Part shown: piece after piece, positions 1 to 11,573 of the stretch
Position numbering within the stretch: the stretch's first letter is position 1
Layout of the letters: each line of letters opens with the position of its first letter
Source: Todiramphus chloris collaris
Lineage: Eukaryota > Chordata > Aves > Coraciiformes > Alcedinidae
Direction of reading: 5' to 3'
Assembly: GCA_025345505.1 (NCBI GenBank)
Contig: JANVCC010000077.1
Span: 6,137,545 to 6,201,544, forward strand
Length of the DNA: 64,000 nucleotides
The notes under the pieces: generated by a model
Database searches by the model: none
Seen by the model: the letters and a program-made list of their open reading frames with translations, nothing else
What the model was told of the DNA's origin: nothing
Made by a program: the position numbers and the translations under genes

Positions 1-679
1 ATCATCAACAGGAGAGCTGAGGTTTGGCCTTGTAATTGAATCAGTTACACTGTGCAAGTCCCTTAAGGGTTGTCTGACGGATGAGCAAGAAGAAGATATT
101 CCATGGTGACTTCCAGAAATAGTGAAAATTAGCAAAAAAATAGGTGCTAAGACCCAGCAGTGCTGGGTCTTTTTGGGGTAGACCTCTGCCTTTAGGGCTT
201 GCACAGCACTGCGGGGCTGGAGGAGTGGACATGGTCCATTCGTTGGAAGAAGGCTGACAGATGACCCATTAAATAATGAGATCATATTCATAACCCATGA
301 TACGTGTTTTCCTTCTACTAAGACTGATAATCCACCTTCCCCTCCCTTGTCCCATCCTGTCCGTGTTTTTAATACTCTGTTTCTGAGTGGGTTTTACTCT
401 TCTTCTAGATTTGCTACTATTAGTAAAATCAGTGTAATGCTGCCTTTGCAGTCTGCTAATTTTGTTATTCCTGAACTGTAATGTGGTGGTATGAAATTAT
501 TAGTGTTCTGTGCAGATTTTGTCTCCACAAATGTGCAAAGTCGTCTTAATTTTTGTTTCAGTTCCTTGCATAAGTTTTAATTTATATCTTTTTACTCATG
601 TTACCTAAGATTTGTTATTTTTTTTGCCTTTCTTTTCTGAACTCATTTTTCTTTCCCCATTTTTGTTTCCTCCATCTAG
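1..679 (+). other. TCF7L2: 3' end of the TCF7L2 intron preceding the 102-base exon
   Basis: This is non-coding intron sequence leading into the exon at 680. It is AT-rich and becomes strongly pyrimidine-rich toward its end. I looked here for the alternative 23-residue exon that some TCF7L2 transcripts carry just before this segment and did not find it, so it lies further upstream or is absent. I see no repeat. A small open frame at 41-232 on the opposite strand has no recognisable protein. The intron assignment follows from the exon assignment. Confidence 0.8.
617..679 (+). promoter_or_regulatory. TCF7L2: 3' splice acceptor with polypyrimidine tract
   Basis: A run of about 60 bases, mostly T and C, ends in CATCTAG at 673-679 immediately before the exon. 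A possible branch site fitting yUnAy is CTCAT at 642-646, 33 bases upstream of the AG. No other AG lies between that site and 679. The tract is long and nearly uninterrupted, so the acceptor looks strong. Confidence 0.85.
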
Positions 680-781
680 TATCTGCAGATGAAATGGCCA
701 CTGCTTGATGTTCAGGCAGGGAGCCTTCAGAGTAGACAAGCCCTCAAGGATGCTAGGTCTCCATCTCCAGCACACATTGTT
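680..781 (+). CDS. TCF7L2: TCF7L2 internal coding exon (102 bases, 34 codons)
   Basis: This is an internal exon of transcription factor 7-like 2 (TCF4 in the Wnt field), the nuclear HMG-box factor that binds beta-catenin and TLE/Groucho at Wnt-responsive DNA. Read in the frame starting at 680 it is fully open and includes MKWPLLDVQ and DARSPSPAHIV. From memory of the family this matches vertebrate TCF7L2; TCF7L1 has a shorter, different segment after MKWPLLDV and LEF1 lacks it. The segment lies between the N-terminal beta-catenin-binding region and the HMG box, in the context-dependent regulatory region. Both ends are phase 0 and the length is divisible by three, so skipping it would keep the frame. 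The in-frame ATG at 689 is an internal methionine, not evidence of a start. It is numbered exon 4 or 5 depending on whether an upstream alternative exon is counted. Neighbouring exons fall outside the window. Confidence 0.95.
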
Positions 782-790
782 GTAAGTAAA
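782..790 (+). promoter_or_regulatory. TCF7L2: 5' splice donor of the TCF7L2 exon
   Basis: GTAAGTAAA follows the exon directly, so intron positions +1 to +6 match the consensus perfectly. The last exon bases are GTT rather than the usual CAG or AAG, which removes U1 pairing at -1 and -2. The site should work but depends mostly on intron-side pairing. Confidence 0.9.
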
Positions 791-3031
791 CGCAGAAAGA
801 TGTTATTCCTTTTTATTTTTTTTTCTTTTGAATTATTATTTATTATTATTTTTATAAACAAAGGCATTTGACATTAACGGCATTGATTATCATTGGTTTT
901 CTTTTACACAAACCTGAAGAGAAATATGTGGAAAAAACACCCAAACAAACAAACCCCAACGAGCCCATGGTAAAAGGAGGAAATACATTTGCTGTTGCTG
1001 GGCTATTTATGAAATCACCATTCACGTGCCTTATAGGAGAGCAGAGAATTCAAAATGCTCTAAATGTACACACTGTAGAATTTCTTAGTGGCAGTTGAGT
1101 CCAGTCAGGCTGGTTTATATATCTGAAAATGTTGAACTGAAGAAAATGAAGAGAAACTGGTGGAAAGCATTTAAAAAAAATAAAAAAGAAGCCTGTTCTA
1201 AAGCCTTTACTAAAAAAAAAAATTGTTTGTTATTGCAAAATTTTGAATGAAAGTTTGTGAGAGTTGGTCAGCATTTTACCTGGGTGAAGGCTGAACACAG
1301 CCAAGCTCAACAGGGTGCATGTCCCTTTGTGTTGTGATGACTTCTTATTTAGTGTAAAAAGTGTTATCAAATGTTTACTACTTACCTGAAAAATATAAAA
1401 CTCTATTTGTAATGAGTAGCATTGCTAAAAATAACTTTATTAACTCCTCACTTAAATTCTCAGTTGAATTTTCTTGGTTCTGTTGTAAAAACAATGTTGA
1501 GTTTGAAATGTTCAATACAAATTTGCATGCCAGGAGTTTGGGGTTTTATTACTTTCTCACATAGCATCCATAGAGGTCTAAAGGGAAAGTGTTTGTTTAC
1601 ATGGTGTTATGCAAGAATGGTGGCATGCACAGGCCCATCCTGACCTACAGCCAGTGTCAGAGCCATCTGTTATTAAGGAGCCTCTTAGCTCTGAGTGTTC
1701 ATCTGGGTAATTCACCTCTGGAGAAGATGGCAGTGGGTTAGAATATTTCTTTTGAAATACTTTATTATCAGACTTTACATGTTGGGGTTTTTTTTGTTGT
1801 GTAGTTTTGGTTTTTTCTTTATAAAAACCTTTTTATAACCATTGGAGGATGAGGTGAATCTGAGGATAAGAAGCACTACTTATTCTCTTATCTTTTGCTG
1901 TATGGTCTAAAGCTGAGGCAGCTGGTACATCATCCAAGGCACACATTTGTTTTGTTAGGAATCTCAAATCATACTAAATATTTTTGAGGAGCTTCTTTTT
2001 CCACTGTTGTGTCTAACTTAACTAGAGAAGAGTAAACCCTTTGCTATGAGTGTCTCGGTTCTTTTTAAAAAGAAAAAAGGTTTCCTATCTTTTAGAGTCC
2101 ATGGCTTCTGTACTATCCCTCAGTGCAGCAGAGAGTGATGGGAACAAGACTGGTGTTTGCTGAGTTGCTATTTAGTGCTTGTTACTTCACTTTTTCAGAA
2201 TGACTTTGTTTTTCCTTCCCATCCACTTGGGCCATCACTGGAGGTAGAGAAAAAAAAAACAAATCAGAAAAAAACCCATGTTTGGCTGGTTTAGAAATCT
2301 ACAGCCATCAAAACCTGCTGTTGTTTTAGTCTTGATGAGAAATGAACCAAAGTAACTTCCTTATTTTAATTCTTTTGTCACTGCTGTGCTGGAGGACTGG
2401 CACAAGGAATGGGAGCGTTCCCCAGCTCTGGGGCTGGCACAGTGGAGTGGTCAGGCTTGGAGCAGGTGATGGTGAGGGGACAGGAGGCTTCTCCTGGCTG
2501 GGTGCAGCCTGGTAGGGCAAGATGCGTTTGCTGGGTAGCTTCTCTAGTGATCCTCTGTGCTTCCCAGTACTAAGCATCTGCCTGTCCCCAAAGTCTTCCA
2601 CCATGTGGGAGAGTGGGTGCTTGCCTTTAAAAGCCAAAGCAGTTCATTGTGCTGGGGGGCTGGTTTGGGTCCTGGCTCCCCCAGCCTGCTCCAGCCCCTC
2701 CACCTGCGTGTGGGTGAGGTGAAGATGAGTGGACAACACAAATAGACACACACAAAAAAAAATAGGGGTTCAAAAATGGCAATCACTTTGGAAAACAGAG
2801 AAACCTGTTTCCAGGGAGGCTGAGGTTGATCTGCCTTGTATTTTGACCATTTATGGGGTTCTTATGGGTCTCTTTAAAAGCTGTTTCACTCTGCTATTCA
2901 ATAAAAAGCATATTTACCATAGCAACCACTTAGACTGTGAGGAACATATACTACCTTCGAGATGGAGGCCACCTTCCAAAAGAGCCACAGCTGGCATTTG
3001 TAATGTGATCTTTTGTGCTACTTACAATGTT

Positions 3032-3100
3032 GGAGGGAGAGGAGGCGGCAGAGGGAGGGAGGGAGGGGAGCAGCAGTGGGGTTTTTGGGAGGGGGGGAGG
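3032..3100 (+). repeat. G-rich purine tract with quadruplex potential
   Basis: The + strand carries many runs of three or more G (GGAGGGAG-type units, then runs of four and seven G), well over the four runs needed for an intramolecular G-quadruplex. It is low-complexity intron DNA. Coding-strand placement means the pre-mRNA would also be G-rich. A function is not shown. Confidence 0.6.
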
Positions 3101-6100
3101 TTCTGCAAGGTTTAATGTTTATTTCTGTCAGCAAACTGTTTTGCCTTATTCTGTTTAAAATAAATAAATAAGGGGCAGCTTTTTCCACCCTTTTTCCTGG
3201 CATCCACCCCAGGCCACATTAATTCTGTGGAGTAAAAATGGTCTTATTTTTTGGTAAATAAAGTTAGAGTGGGTAATGGCATTTCGGGGGAGATGAAGTG
3301 GCTGCAGATGCCAGTTGGCCTGTGATGTGTCAGGCCTCTCTGGTGTTCCTGTTCATCGCTGCTGTGCCTGCCCATAGCACCTGGGACCTGGCTGCAGTTG
3401 CACGAGTCTCTACACCCATTTCTGTGTATGTGAAAACACAGTTAATCTTTTTGTGGAACAATGAGCAGTATTTCACGGGTGTGCTGATTCTTTTTTTTTC
3501 TATGCAAGTGTAATGTGTAATGTATGGGTGTAGAAACTGTTTCTCCACCCCCATTGCTGCATCTTGTCTACCCGCCAAGCGTACCTGTGCCAGTTTTTAA
3601 TCTTGAAATCAGTTGTGCTGCCCTGAAAATCTATAGGAGAACGCTAACACCTGCAAATCATTTCTTATCTTTCCTCTATCTCTGAAACCAGAATTCGAGG
3701 CTAATCTTTGTAGCTGGATTACAAAGAGAGGAAAGGAGAGTGGGGGGTGTTTCTTTTTCTTTTCCCCTTCCCCCCCCTTTCCTTTCTCTTTTTTTAACAT
3801 TCTTGCTTTTCAGTGCTTGGCTGTGACTACCACGAGCTCTGTGTCAGGGCTGCAGCCTTTACACCCAGCTCCGATGAAACTCCCCTTTGCCTCAGTGTGG
3901 GTTTTTAGCTTAATGACTTAAGGCTGCAGGACATGGCCATCTATAATGTCTTAAGTAAAGCCTTTCCTATTTGTCATCCATCCTCCTTTCAGATTTGTTT
4001 AAGAACATTAAGTTAAGACTACAAAAATCGAAGCAAAAGACCAGCATGAATAATTTGGCTGGATTGCCCCCAGTGCTGAGGGCTGGGTTAATATTGCTTT
4101 TCATGGTGCTTGAGAGAGTCTCCAAGGCCCATAATGAGAAACAGAATATTAAACTGAAATTATGTTCAGCATGTCTTGAGGAAGGTACAGCATGAGGCTC
4201 CATTTAAGACCAGTGCATTTATTTGCATTTAGGTGCTTCACTCGTCTTGTAAGACTCTTGCATCTTGCTCTGGCACAGTCATGCTGCTTATCTGTGTCCA
4301 AAGGTGAAAGAAAACTGGGGAAAAAATTGTTTTAATAGTATGCTATTACGCTTGCTAGGTCAAAATTTTGAATTCAGCCTGCAGATAGGACTATTATGAA
4401 GCTTGGATTTGTCAATTTTTTTTTTTCTTCGGGGTTTTTATCGTTATGTCCCCTCTTTCTTTTTTTTTTTTTTTTTCCTTCCCCCTGACCTTTGATTTCA
4501 TTGAAGGTGTCAAGACTTGGTAAAATAGTTGTAGTAGGAAGTTTTCATGTGTAAAGCAGACCCCAGCTGGGTGTCTTGCATGTTCCTGTAAGTGGGTAGG
4601 GTGCTAGTTATCCTGAAATCCCATGTTTGATGTGCACTTGATCTGCTCCATGTGTGCCACCAGCATGTTGAGGATGAGATCTGAGTGACCTAGGAGTGGG
4701 TTTCTCTCATGAAAATTTTGTGTGAAAGTGTGAACAGGCAAGTCAAAATGAGCGTGGGATGGCTGCACAAGGATCTACAGAATCTGCTCACTGCAGAAAG
4801 GAAGTTCTTTTAAAGCCTTTATTATCTGTGCATACACTCCTACAACCTTAAAGAAAAAAACAGAACCCAAACCAACAGTGCTGTTCTTCCCATGTTCTCT
4901 GCAAAGTAAATACTCTAACTCAGCCATACCCTGTTTTGGGCAGGAGTATGGGTGAAAGACTGGTCCCAGGTTCCCACCTCCTCCTGTCTCAGCTGTACAG
5001 AGACTTGGTTTTAGCTTTCTTTGTACCAGGCAAACAGATTCTGAACCCAAAATGTTGGTGGTTTGGAACAGTATATTTCTTAACAAAACAGTTAAAGGTT
5101 TAAAAAATTCCTGCATTTTCTTCTGCAGGGAAGCCTTTTGAAGTAAATGTAAATGTTACCTTGGGGGAGGACTTCTAGTACTATTTGGCCTGGGTTTTCT
5201 GATATGTAATGAACACAGCCATGAAGTAGACTGAATCCGCAAGAACAAAGAATCACTGTGCAGTAGTGTATCTCATGTTTTTCCCCGCTGTTTTTGCTTA
5301 AGGAGGTAAAAATGTGTTTTCAAAACATACTACTACAAGCAAAATTGAAGGCATAACCATCTGATATGTACTCTTTTACTTAGCCTCTTTGACACGTGTG
5401 GACAGCAAGTGTTTGGGACTACTGGGCAGTTTGGAGGGATTAGGAGTTGTTTCCAGGTCGCTTGGAGTTGATGCTGCACAGTTTGCCCTGCCTGGTCCCT
5501 GATTTCTTTCAGTCTCATGAGGTTTACACTTAGGCACTTCAAAACAAAAGACCAATACCTGTAAGTAATCATTAGCCTTGTCTTACACTTAAAAATTTAC
5601 CTATAGCATCCCTTTGGTTGTGCCAAAAGTGGGGTTCATCCAGACATACACACAGTCCCATATCTATAAATCCATCTGGAACATCTTGCAACTTCCACTC
5701 AGTGCCCCAGGAGGGCTTTTAAAGCTCTGGCTTTGTTTGTCTTGAATATTTTGTTGTAGAGAGGCTGTTCTTCTTCTGCAGTAACCTCCTGAGGTATTCC
5801 CGGATTTCAGGCTTGTGTGCCCATGATGGGACACCCCCTTCCCTGGAGATCAGCAGGGCTCCTCTGAGCAGACTATGTTGAGAGTTGCAGGAACATGGTG
5901 ATGTTGTTGGGCATTGTTCATGTCGGTGCCTGGTATTGAGAGGGGCACGTGTGTGGGGATGAGAGGTCTATGTGCCTAAGCTGGTACCCTATCAATCCTT
6001 GGTGGCAGGTAGGTCATACCTGGGTACATTCACCCAGCACACAGATCCCCAAGACACACACTGCAGAAATATCTGTGCAGACTTAATTGGAAAGCTGCTC

Positions 6101-7489
6101 TAGTGACTCTTCCTTTTAAATGCTCTATACTTTATTTAGCTAATTGCTCTGGCAGTTGCAAAGTAAACAAAATGTTTCATTAATATATGCCCAAAAGTGT
6201 GCAAACGTCTTGAATTTTTGGAGGTGCATTGAATTAAGCCACAGAACAAATTAAGCTTGCTGAGAATTTTGTGGCTAAATCTTTGACCACTAATTCCTTT
6301 TGATTTTTTTGTTTTGTTTTGGTTTTTTTTGTTGTTGTTGGGAGCGGTTGTGTTTAAAATATTTATTCAAACCTGAATATTTAGAGCTAAGTATAGAATT
6401 CACCTACCAGCAGCCCAATGAAATTAGTTTGGATGGATTTCTATGGAACACATACATATATTCAGTATCCACTAGATATGAATAGGAAACCTATTGGTTT
6501 CTGTAGAGCACACATTTGTGGACTCCTAAAAAGTAATTCATTTGTTAATTTGATATTTGCAAAATAGTTGAGTTTAGGGGGCTGCTTCACACTGGTGTTT
6601 ATTCTGGGGCACGGCGTCCGTCCTCTACAAACCTCTACTTGGGTTCTGGAGGTAACCCTTCTACTTTAACATCGAGTCTGGGGAAATGTGCAAGCTTGTA
6701 CCTCTTACTGTGAAGTGAGCAGGAATTTAATGCTTCTGCAAACATCAGTCAGCACTACAGCACCTTCAGAAGACAGCTTGGGGCTGGATTGGCAGCTGGG
6801 ATGAATTGTCACGCTTGGTTGTAGTCAGGAGATCTGTGAGTAGATCCAAGAACTCTGAAGTATTTGGATGCTGGGATATTGCAGCTGTGAATAAATGCTG
6901 TAAAATGTATAGTACTGCCAACCTCAATTGTTCTAGGATTGTGAGGATTGGTGGGGTTTTTTTGGTGTTGTTTTTGTTTGTTTTTCTCTTTCTTAAATAA
7001 TACATTTTATACTCGCTTTATTTGTTCTCTCGTTCCTGAGCCTGCAGGGTATACTCCACTCATCCTCAAACTTTTCTCTGCAGCAGCTGAGGAGCTTGCT
7101 GTGTGCTGTAAGTGAAGGCTGAGGTTCTTCCCTAAACACTTGACTTCAAGGCTACCATGCTTAAGAAAAATAGCAAGTATTGCTAGACTGGCTATAGAAT
7201 TGTAGGAGTTGGTCCAGGAGAAGGCAGCTGATGAGTAGCGGTGTTAGGATATGCTTGGTGCAACCTGCTGAGCATCCATTTCATGTGAATTACCTGACTG
7301 GACTCTTGGAGAACCTGGCCCTCAGTGCTTGTGAGGGCCCTGGTTCATGGGTGCTGGGGTGGCTTACCTTAGAGATGGCTGCAGCCCATAATTACATAGC
7401 AGTTTGTGTTAAAAGAATTTCTGGGGGCTTTTGTGACCCCAGAATGAAATACCAACGAGCCATCAGCTTTCCTGCTGAAGAGCAGTTGT

Positions 7490-7630
7490 GCCAAGAGGAA
7501 CGGAGAGAGTGCAGACGGTCCGTTCCTGAAGCCCGGGGCGTGCACAAGGACTGCAGCAGCAGCAGCAGCCGTGCGCGGCGGCTCGGCCTTGGCAGCGGGT
7601 GAAGAGCTGCGGCAGCACCGGGTGATGCTG
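7490..7630. other. Short CpG-rich patch with a (CAG)5 run
   Basis: By hand count about 13 CpG dinucleotides fall in roughly 140 bases, against a CpG-poor background. The patch contains CAG repeated five times at 7554-7568. A 123-codon open frame (7231-7602) runs through it but has a serine run from the repeat and no recognisable domain. It could be a regulatory element or simply GC-rich intron. Confidence 0.4.
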
Positions 7631-7943
7631 GAGTGCCAGATGGGTGAGCCTGTCAGATCAAAGATGATGTGTACCGAGGGTGGCAGACTTGGCAGGGCTG
7701 CTTACCGTAGGTCCTTCTCCCCCTGCACCCTGTCTGCAGCTGAAGTTTGTGGCTGGATTCAATCTGGAGCTTAGAGAAGTAGGTGTTGAATAATGCAGCC
7801 TAGTTTGGAGCCAGAGCCCGTGCCGACTGGAGCAGGAGCAGCCATCGTGCACAGAGCAGAAGATGTAATGGGTACGATACGGCCCTGGCACTGTCTTTCA
7901 TCAGATTTCTAGAACTGCAGTCTTCCGTTTCCAGTATGGCTTT

Positions 7944-8230
7944 GGGCTTGCTGATGCAGAGTGGAAAAGCCCAAATATGCAGTCAAAGTAGCTGTCTCAG
8001 AATAACTATTCCTCATTATCTCTCCATGCGGCCACTCTTATTCAGCAGTAAGAGGTCCTTTGTGTGGTTTAGCTTAATCCGCTTTGGAAACGGATTAAGC
8101 TAAATCTCACAAAGAAACTCTTAGTGCTGAATAACAGTGTCCACACGGAGAGATAATTCGAAATAGTTGTTCTGCAGTTTTCAATTCACACTTGAGCCCT
8201 TGCACAAAAACTTCCTCATGTAGACAACCC
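7944..8230. mobile_element. Palindromic repeat of about 290 bp, likely an ancient non-autonomous DNA transposon
   Basis: The two halves are reverse complements around a centre near 8086. The core is perfect: 14 bases at 8068-8081 pair with 8091-8104 across a 9-base loop. Outward, left segments such as TTATTCAGCAGTAAGAG and TAACTATTCCTCATTATCTC match the right half with scattered mismatches to about 8180. Weaker similarity continues to GGGCTTG on the left and TGTAGACAACCC on the right. The mismatch pattern indicates age. There is no coding capacity. Long near-palindromes of this type are typical of non-autonomous DNA transposons. I cannot name the family, and no target-site duplication is clear. 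Confidence 0.7.
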
Positions 8231-9381
8231 CACTTGAATAGGAACCTCCTATTTTCTGTCTAAACAAGGTCTGCGTACTGTGTCCAGGTGCTGCAGTAAA
8301 GAAAACAGCACATATTTATCATTAAAAAGAAAGGAAGGAAGCTGGCATTGCTGGTCTCGGGACCATTTGTTTGCCATATTGCTCAAGCTCAGGATTATTG
8401 CTCTTCTCACCACTTTGTGTGTTTTGGGATTAGATTATTCATGGGATGCTTCACTTTCTGAACTGTATAGATATCTGTGCTCTTTCCCATGGAAGAAACT
8501 GGAGCTGCCTAGTAAGCCACCACATAATAGAAGGAAAGATGCTTTCTCCTCTGTCATATGCAGACCCTATTTGACAAGGGGCAGAACCCTTTTGGAAAGC
8601 CTTTGAAGAGTTAGAGATGTTGCAAATTACAATGAGTGATGTCTTTGTAAAACAGTCTCCCACCCCTCATCTCTCCCCAAGCAATGTTCTGTGCCTCATT
8701 TCACAAAACGAAGCTAGAAATTCCCGTCAAACAGAATTTGTTTTTGAATACACAGTGCCTGGTAGCAGGGGTCTGGTTGCAGGGGACCTTGCCTTGAAGC
8801 TTTGCTTGTACCTGACAGATACCGGTGAGCAAAGTCATTCGAGGCTTTCCTGAGATGGAGAAGGATTGTTTGCTCCTGTTTGCCAGCGTGGTCAGAAAGA
8901 TGTGAGGTAACTTCTCCAAAATGATTTTGAGAAACAGATGATTTCCACATCTGTATTTTAGAGGCATGCAGAAAACCCTGCAGCCCCCCAGGAAAACAAA
9001 CAAAAAAAAAAGAAACGACTGAAGTAGTTTCTGAAATCTACACCTAAAATCCTAACATGTATCAGACCTCAGGGTAAAGTTACTTTTCGTGCTATTTAGG
9101 TTTTGTCAAGACCCTGTGTGTTCATGAGTCCTCCTGTCAAGTGTACCTTACATCTCATCTCGGAATTAGGAAGTCTGGGGGAGCTGAACCAGTGCTTCCT
9201 GTACCCCAGCAAGCAGTAGCTCTGCAGACGTGCTCACCTCTGTAGGAATCGTGAGGGGTAGGCTGGGAGGGGTCCTGGGCACGTGTGGTTTGAACCCGTA
9301 TCTTTGTGTATACAAGAGGAAGGGTGCTTTCTGAGCAGCCTCCCTGATGGAATTAAGTAGTAAGCAAATCCTTGGGTTTGG

Positions 9382-9410
9382 TTTTTTTTTTCGGGGGGGG
9401 GGGGGGGGGG
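9382..9410. repeat. Adjacent homopolymers T10-C-G18
   Basis: Ten T, one C and then eighteen G. The exact length is prone to sequencing error and polymorphism. Confidence 0.9.
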
Positions 9411-11542
9411 CGGTTTGCTTTATTTTGTCGTCTTGGTGCAAATTAAGGACGTGGTGGTGTCCCTGGGCAGTGCAGGGCTAGCCTGCAGAAAGAGGTGGGT
9501 CTGTACTAGTTTCCTAGGAGAGGCAAGAGATTCTCTAACATGCATTTTTCCTGTTGGCAGGGCTCAAAGACTTCTCCACTACTATTACTGTGGAAACTAG
9601 CTTCCCCTTCCCTTTCCTTTTTACTTTTTAGGCCTTGATTCAAGAAATCATTAAATGTGAGCTGATGTCCATCTGTGTTCAGGACAACACTTAAGTGTGT
9701 GCTCCGAGTATTGTCTCGTATGGTGACACTGTTCTGAGTTGGGACACTAGAAATGAGCATTTATATGAAATAAAGCCCCTTCCTGAGAGATGGTTGTGGC
9801 TTCTGCCTGTGCCCCAGCTTGCAAGTGATGAGAAGAGAGGGAGATAGGAATAGCGTGTCCTGAGCCTTTCTCACCCAGAGCTTGTCCTTGTGCTAACATA
9901 TTTCTTCCCAGGACTGTAGGAGAAAGAGACACTCCGAAGGAGGAGTTTGGTCTTTTGTTGCTCATCTGCTGACGGGGTAATGTACGAAATGTCCATGGTC
10001 TCCTCCCCTGACTGGAAGGATAGTGTCTGGGAGAGAAAAGACAAAACAACAGAATCTTTCCCCGCTGTACGCCTGCAGAGCTCCGCAATGGCAGCGTAGT
10101 GTGTTACGGGGATGTGACTGCCCTGTAATAAGGAGTTTATATTTTATGGAGGGAAACAGAGCGAAGGGATCTAAAAGCCTCCAAACTTTCTTAGTGTACA
10201 TTTATGGCTGTGAATGCTTCTCCTGCTAAGCAGCTGCATAGAAGCAGTATCATTAAAAAACCCCAAATGGCTGCAGCATGCGGAGTTTTCCCTGGCAGCA
10301 GAACTTCTGTTGCTGCATGTTGGGCATGTCTACGTGCTTAATTAACATGAAGCAAGCAAGGGTTTGAATTGCTAAAGCCATAGCTGCTCCATGTTGATTC
10401 CCCATCTCAGTGCTTTTCAGGCACGCCGGGCTCTTTGGAAGGAAGTCATTTACTGGACATGAAGTAACCCGCTCCTCATTAAAAAGCTTTGATGGCTAGG
10501 ACAGGTTTACCTTGGGATAAGCTCTGGTGTGAATCCGAGGCATGCCAGTTGCTCACCAATTGCTTCCAGAGGGGTGAATGTGAGGTACCGGGTGCCATTT
10601 GGGCTGAAGGTGAAGTTTACTTGTGTTTGTGTCCAGAGCTGAGTGTGTGGCCAGGCAGTTGCAGAGGTTCTGTAAGACCTTGTTGAAGCTTACCCTGCAG
10701 TAACTTGTTCTGCTTGTCATGCCTCGTTCAGGGAGCGTCCTTTCACACCATAGATGGACTGTTAAGCGCGTAGGCAGTCGTTTGACCACCTCAGATCACT
10801 GTGCTGAGGAATCTGTGGGATGAGTAAACGGTGAGAAAATGTGAGGGAGCAGCCTCAGTGCTGATAGGAGAGGAGAACAGCCAAAGAGCTGGTGCCCTGC
10901 TGCTTGCTTTCTGGCCGACTCAGCTGCTTCTTGCCTGGGTGCTGATCCAGGCTCATGGCTCTTGCATTAAAGCATCATCCTGCTCCTCTTCGCTAGTGGT
11001 TGGGATTGGGTGCCTTAGTCTGGGGTTGGAAAATTAGGGACACTTCTTTTCCCAAGTGCCACGTGAGCCTGTCAGCTGGTGACATTTCCCTATGGACACT
11101 GTTTACTACTGTGATTATGAAATGAGCAGGCCAAAGCACTCGGTGCAAATTAAAGATCATTTCAATTTCATTATCACTTTATTATTACCTGTATTTAAGA
11201 GGATCTAATAAGCAAGCTGTTTGTGGAAAAGTGAGTTGCTGTCCCTGCCCTCAATAGCCTAGATCCAGGGGAGATGGGGCTGTGTGGTGCAAGGCACGGC
11301 AGAGGTTTGGTCGCTGTATGAATGGGGTGTGACAGGCACTATGTGCTCGTGTCCCCTTCCCGGAAAGGTAATGTGTTCTGCATATCAGATCACGGCAAAG
11401 CTGGGAGTGATGTACCGCTCCCCTGACTCCGAGTCCACAGTCCAAACTGGTAGGCCATCCTGTCTCCGACATGCATATTTAATGCTGTAGTTGTCTTCCC
11501 ATATTTTTCTGGGCGCGACTGAAGTAAAAAAAAAAGCCTAAA

Positions 11543-11573
11543 CAGCACAGGTGAGTCCTTCAGCACAGGTGAG
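11543..11573 (+). repeat. Two copies of CAGCACAGGTGAG, 18 bases apart
   Basis: The 13-base motif starts at 11543 and again at 11561. Each copy contains CAG|GTGAG, a good 5' splice-site match, and CACAGGTG, which includes the E-box CAGGTG. No open exon with an upstream acceptor is evident, so this is recorded as a local duplication. Confidence 0.55.

Larger units (their letters stand above)
782..7480 (+). other. TCF7L2: TCF7L2 intron, proximal part; no gene seen
   Basis: This is non-coding intron. Short T-rich and G/T-rich tracts occur near 1785-1815, 6305-6345 and 6950-6995, an A/C tract near 930-960, and mixed purine or pyrimidine tracts near 3735-3800 and 4420-4490. No transposon family is recognisable. 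Open frames here are short, lack splice context and resemble no protein I know. Confidence 0.75.

Noticed and set aside
689-871. 60-codon open frame as an independent small gene
   Set aside because: Its first part is the TCF7L2 exon; the rest is read-through past the splice donor into intron.
7231-7602. 123-codon frame ending in a serine run
   Set aside because: The serines come from (CAG)5 read out of phase, and the remainder resembles no protein.
11240-11290. Possible old repeat piece around GTCCCTGCCCTCAATAGCC
   Set aside because: It resembles part of a common sauropsid repeat but the following blocks do not continue the match.
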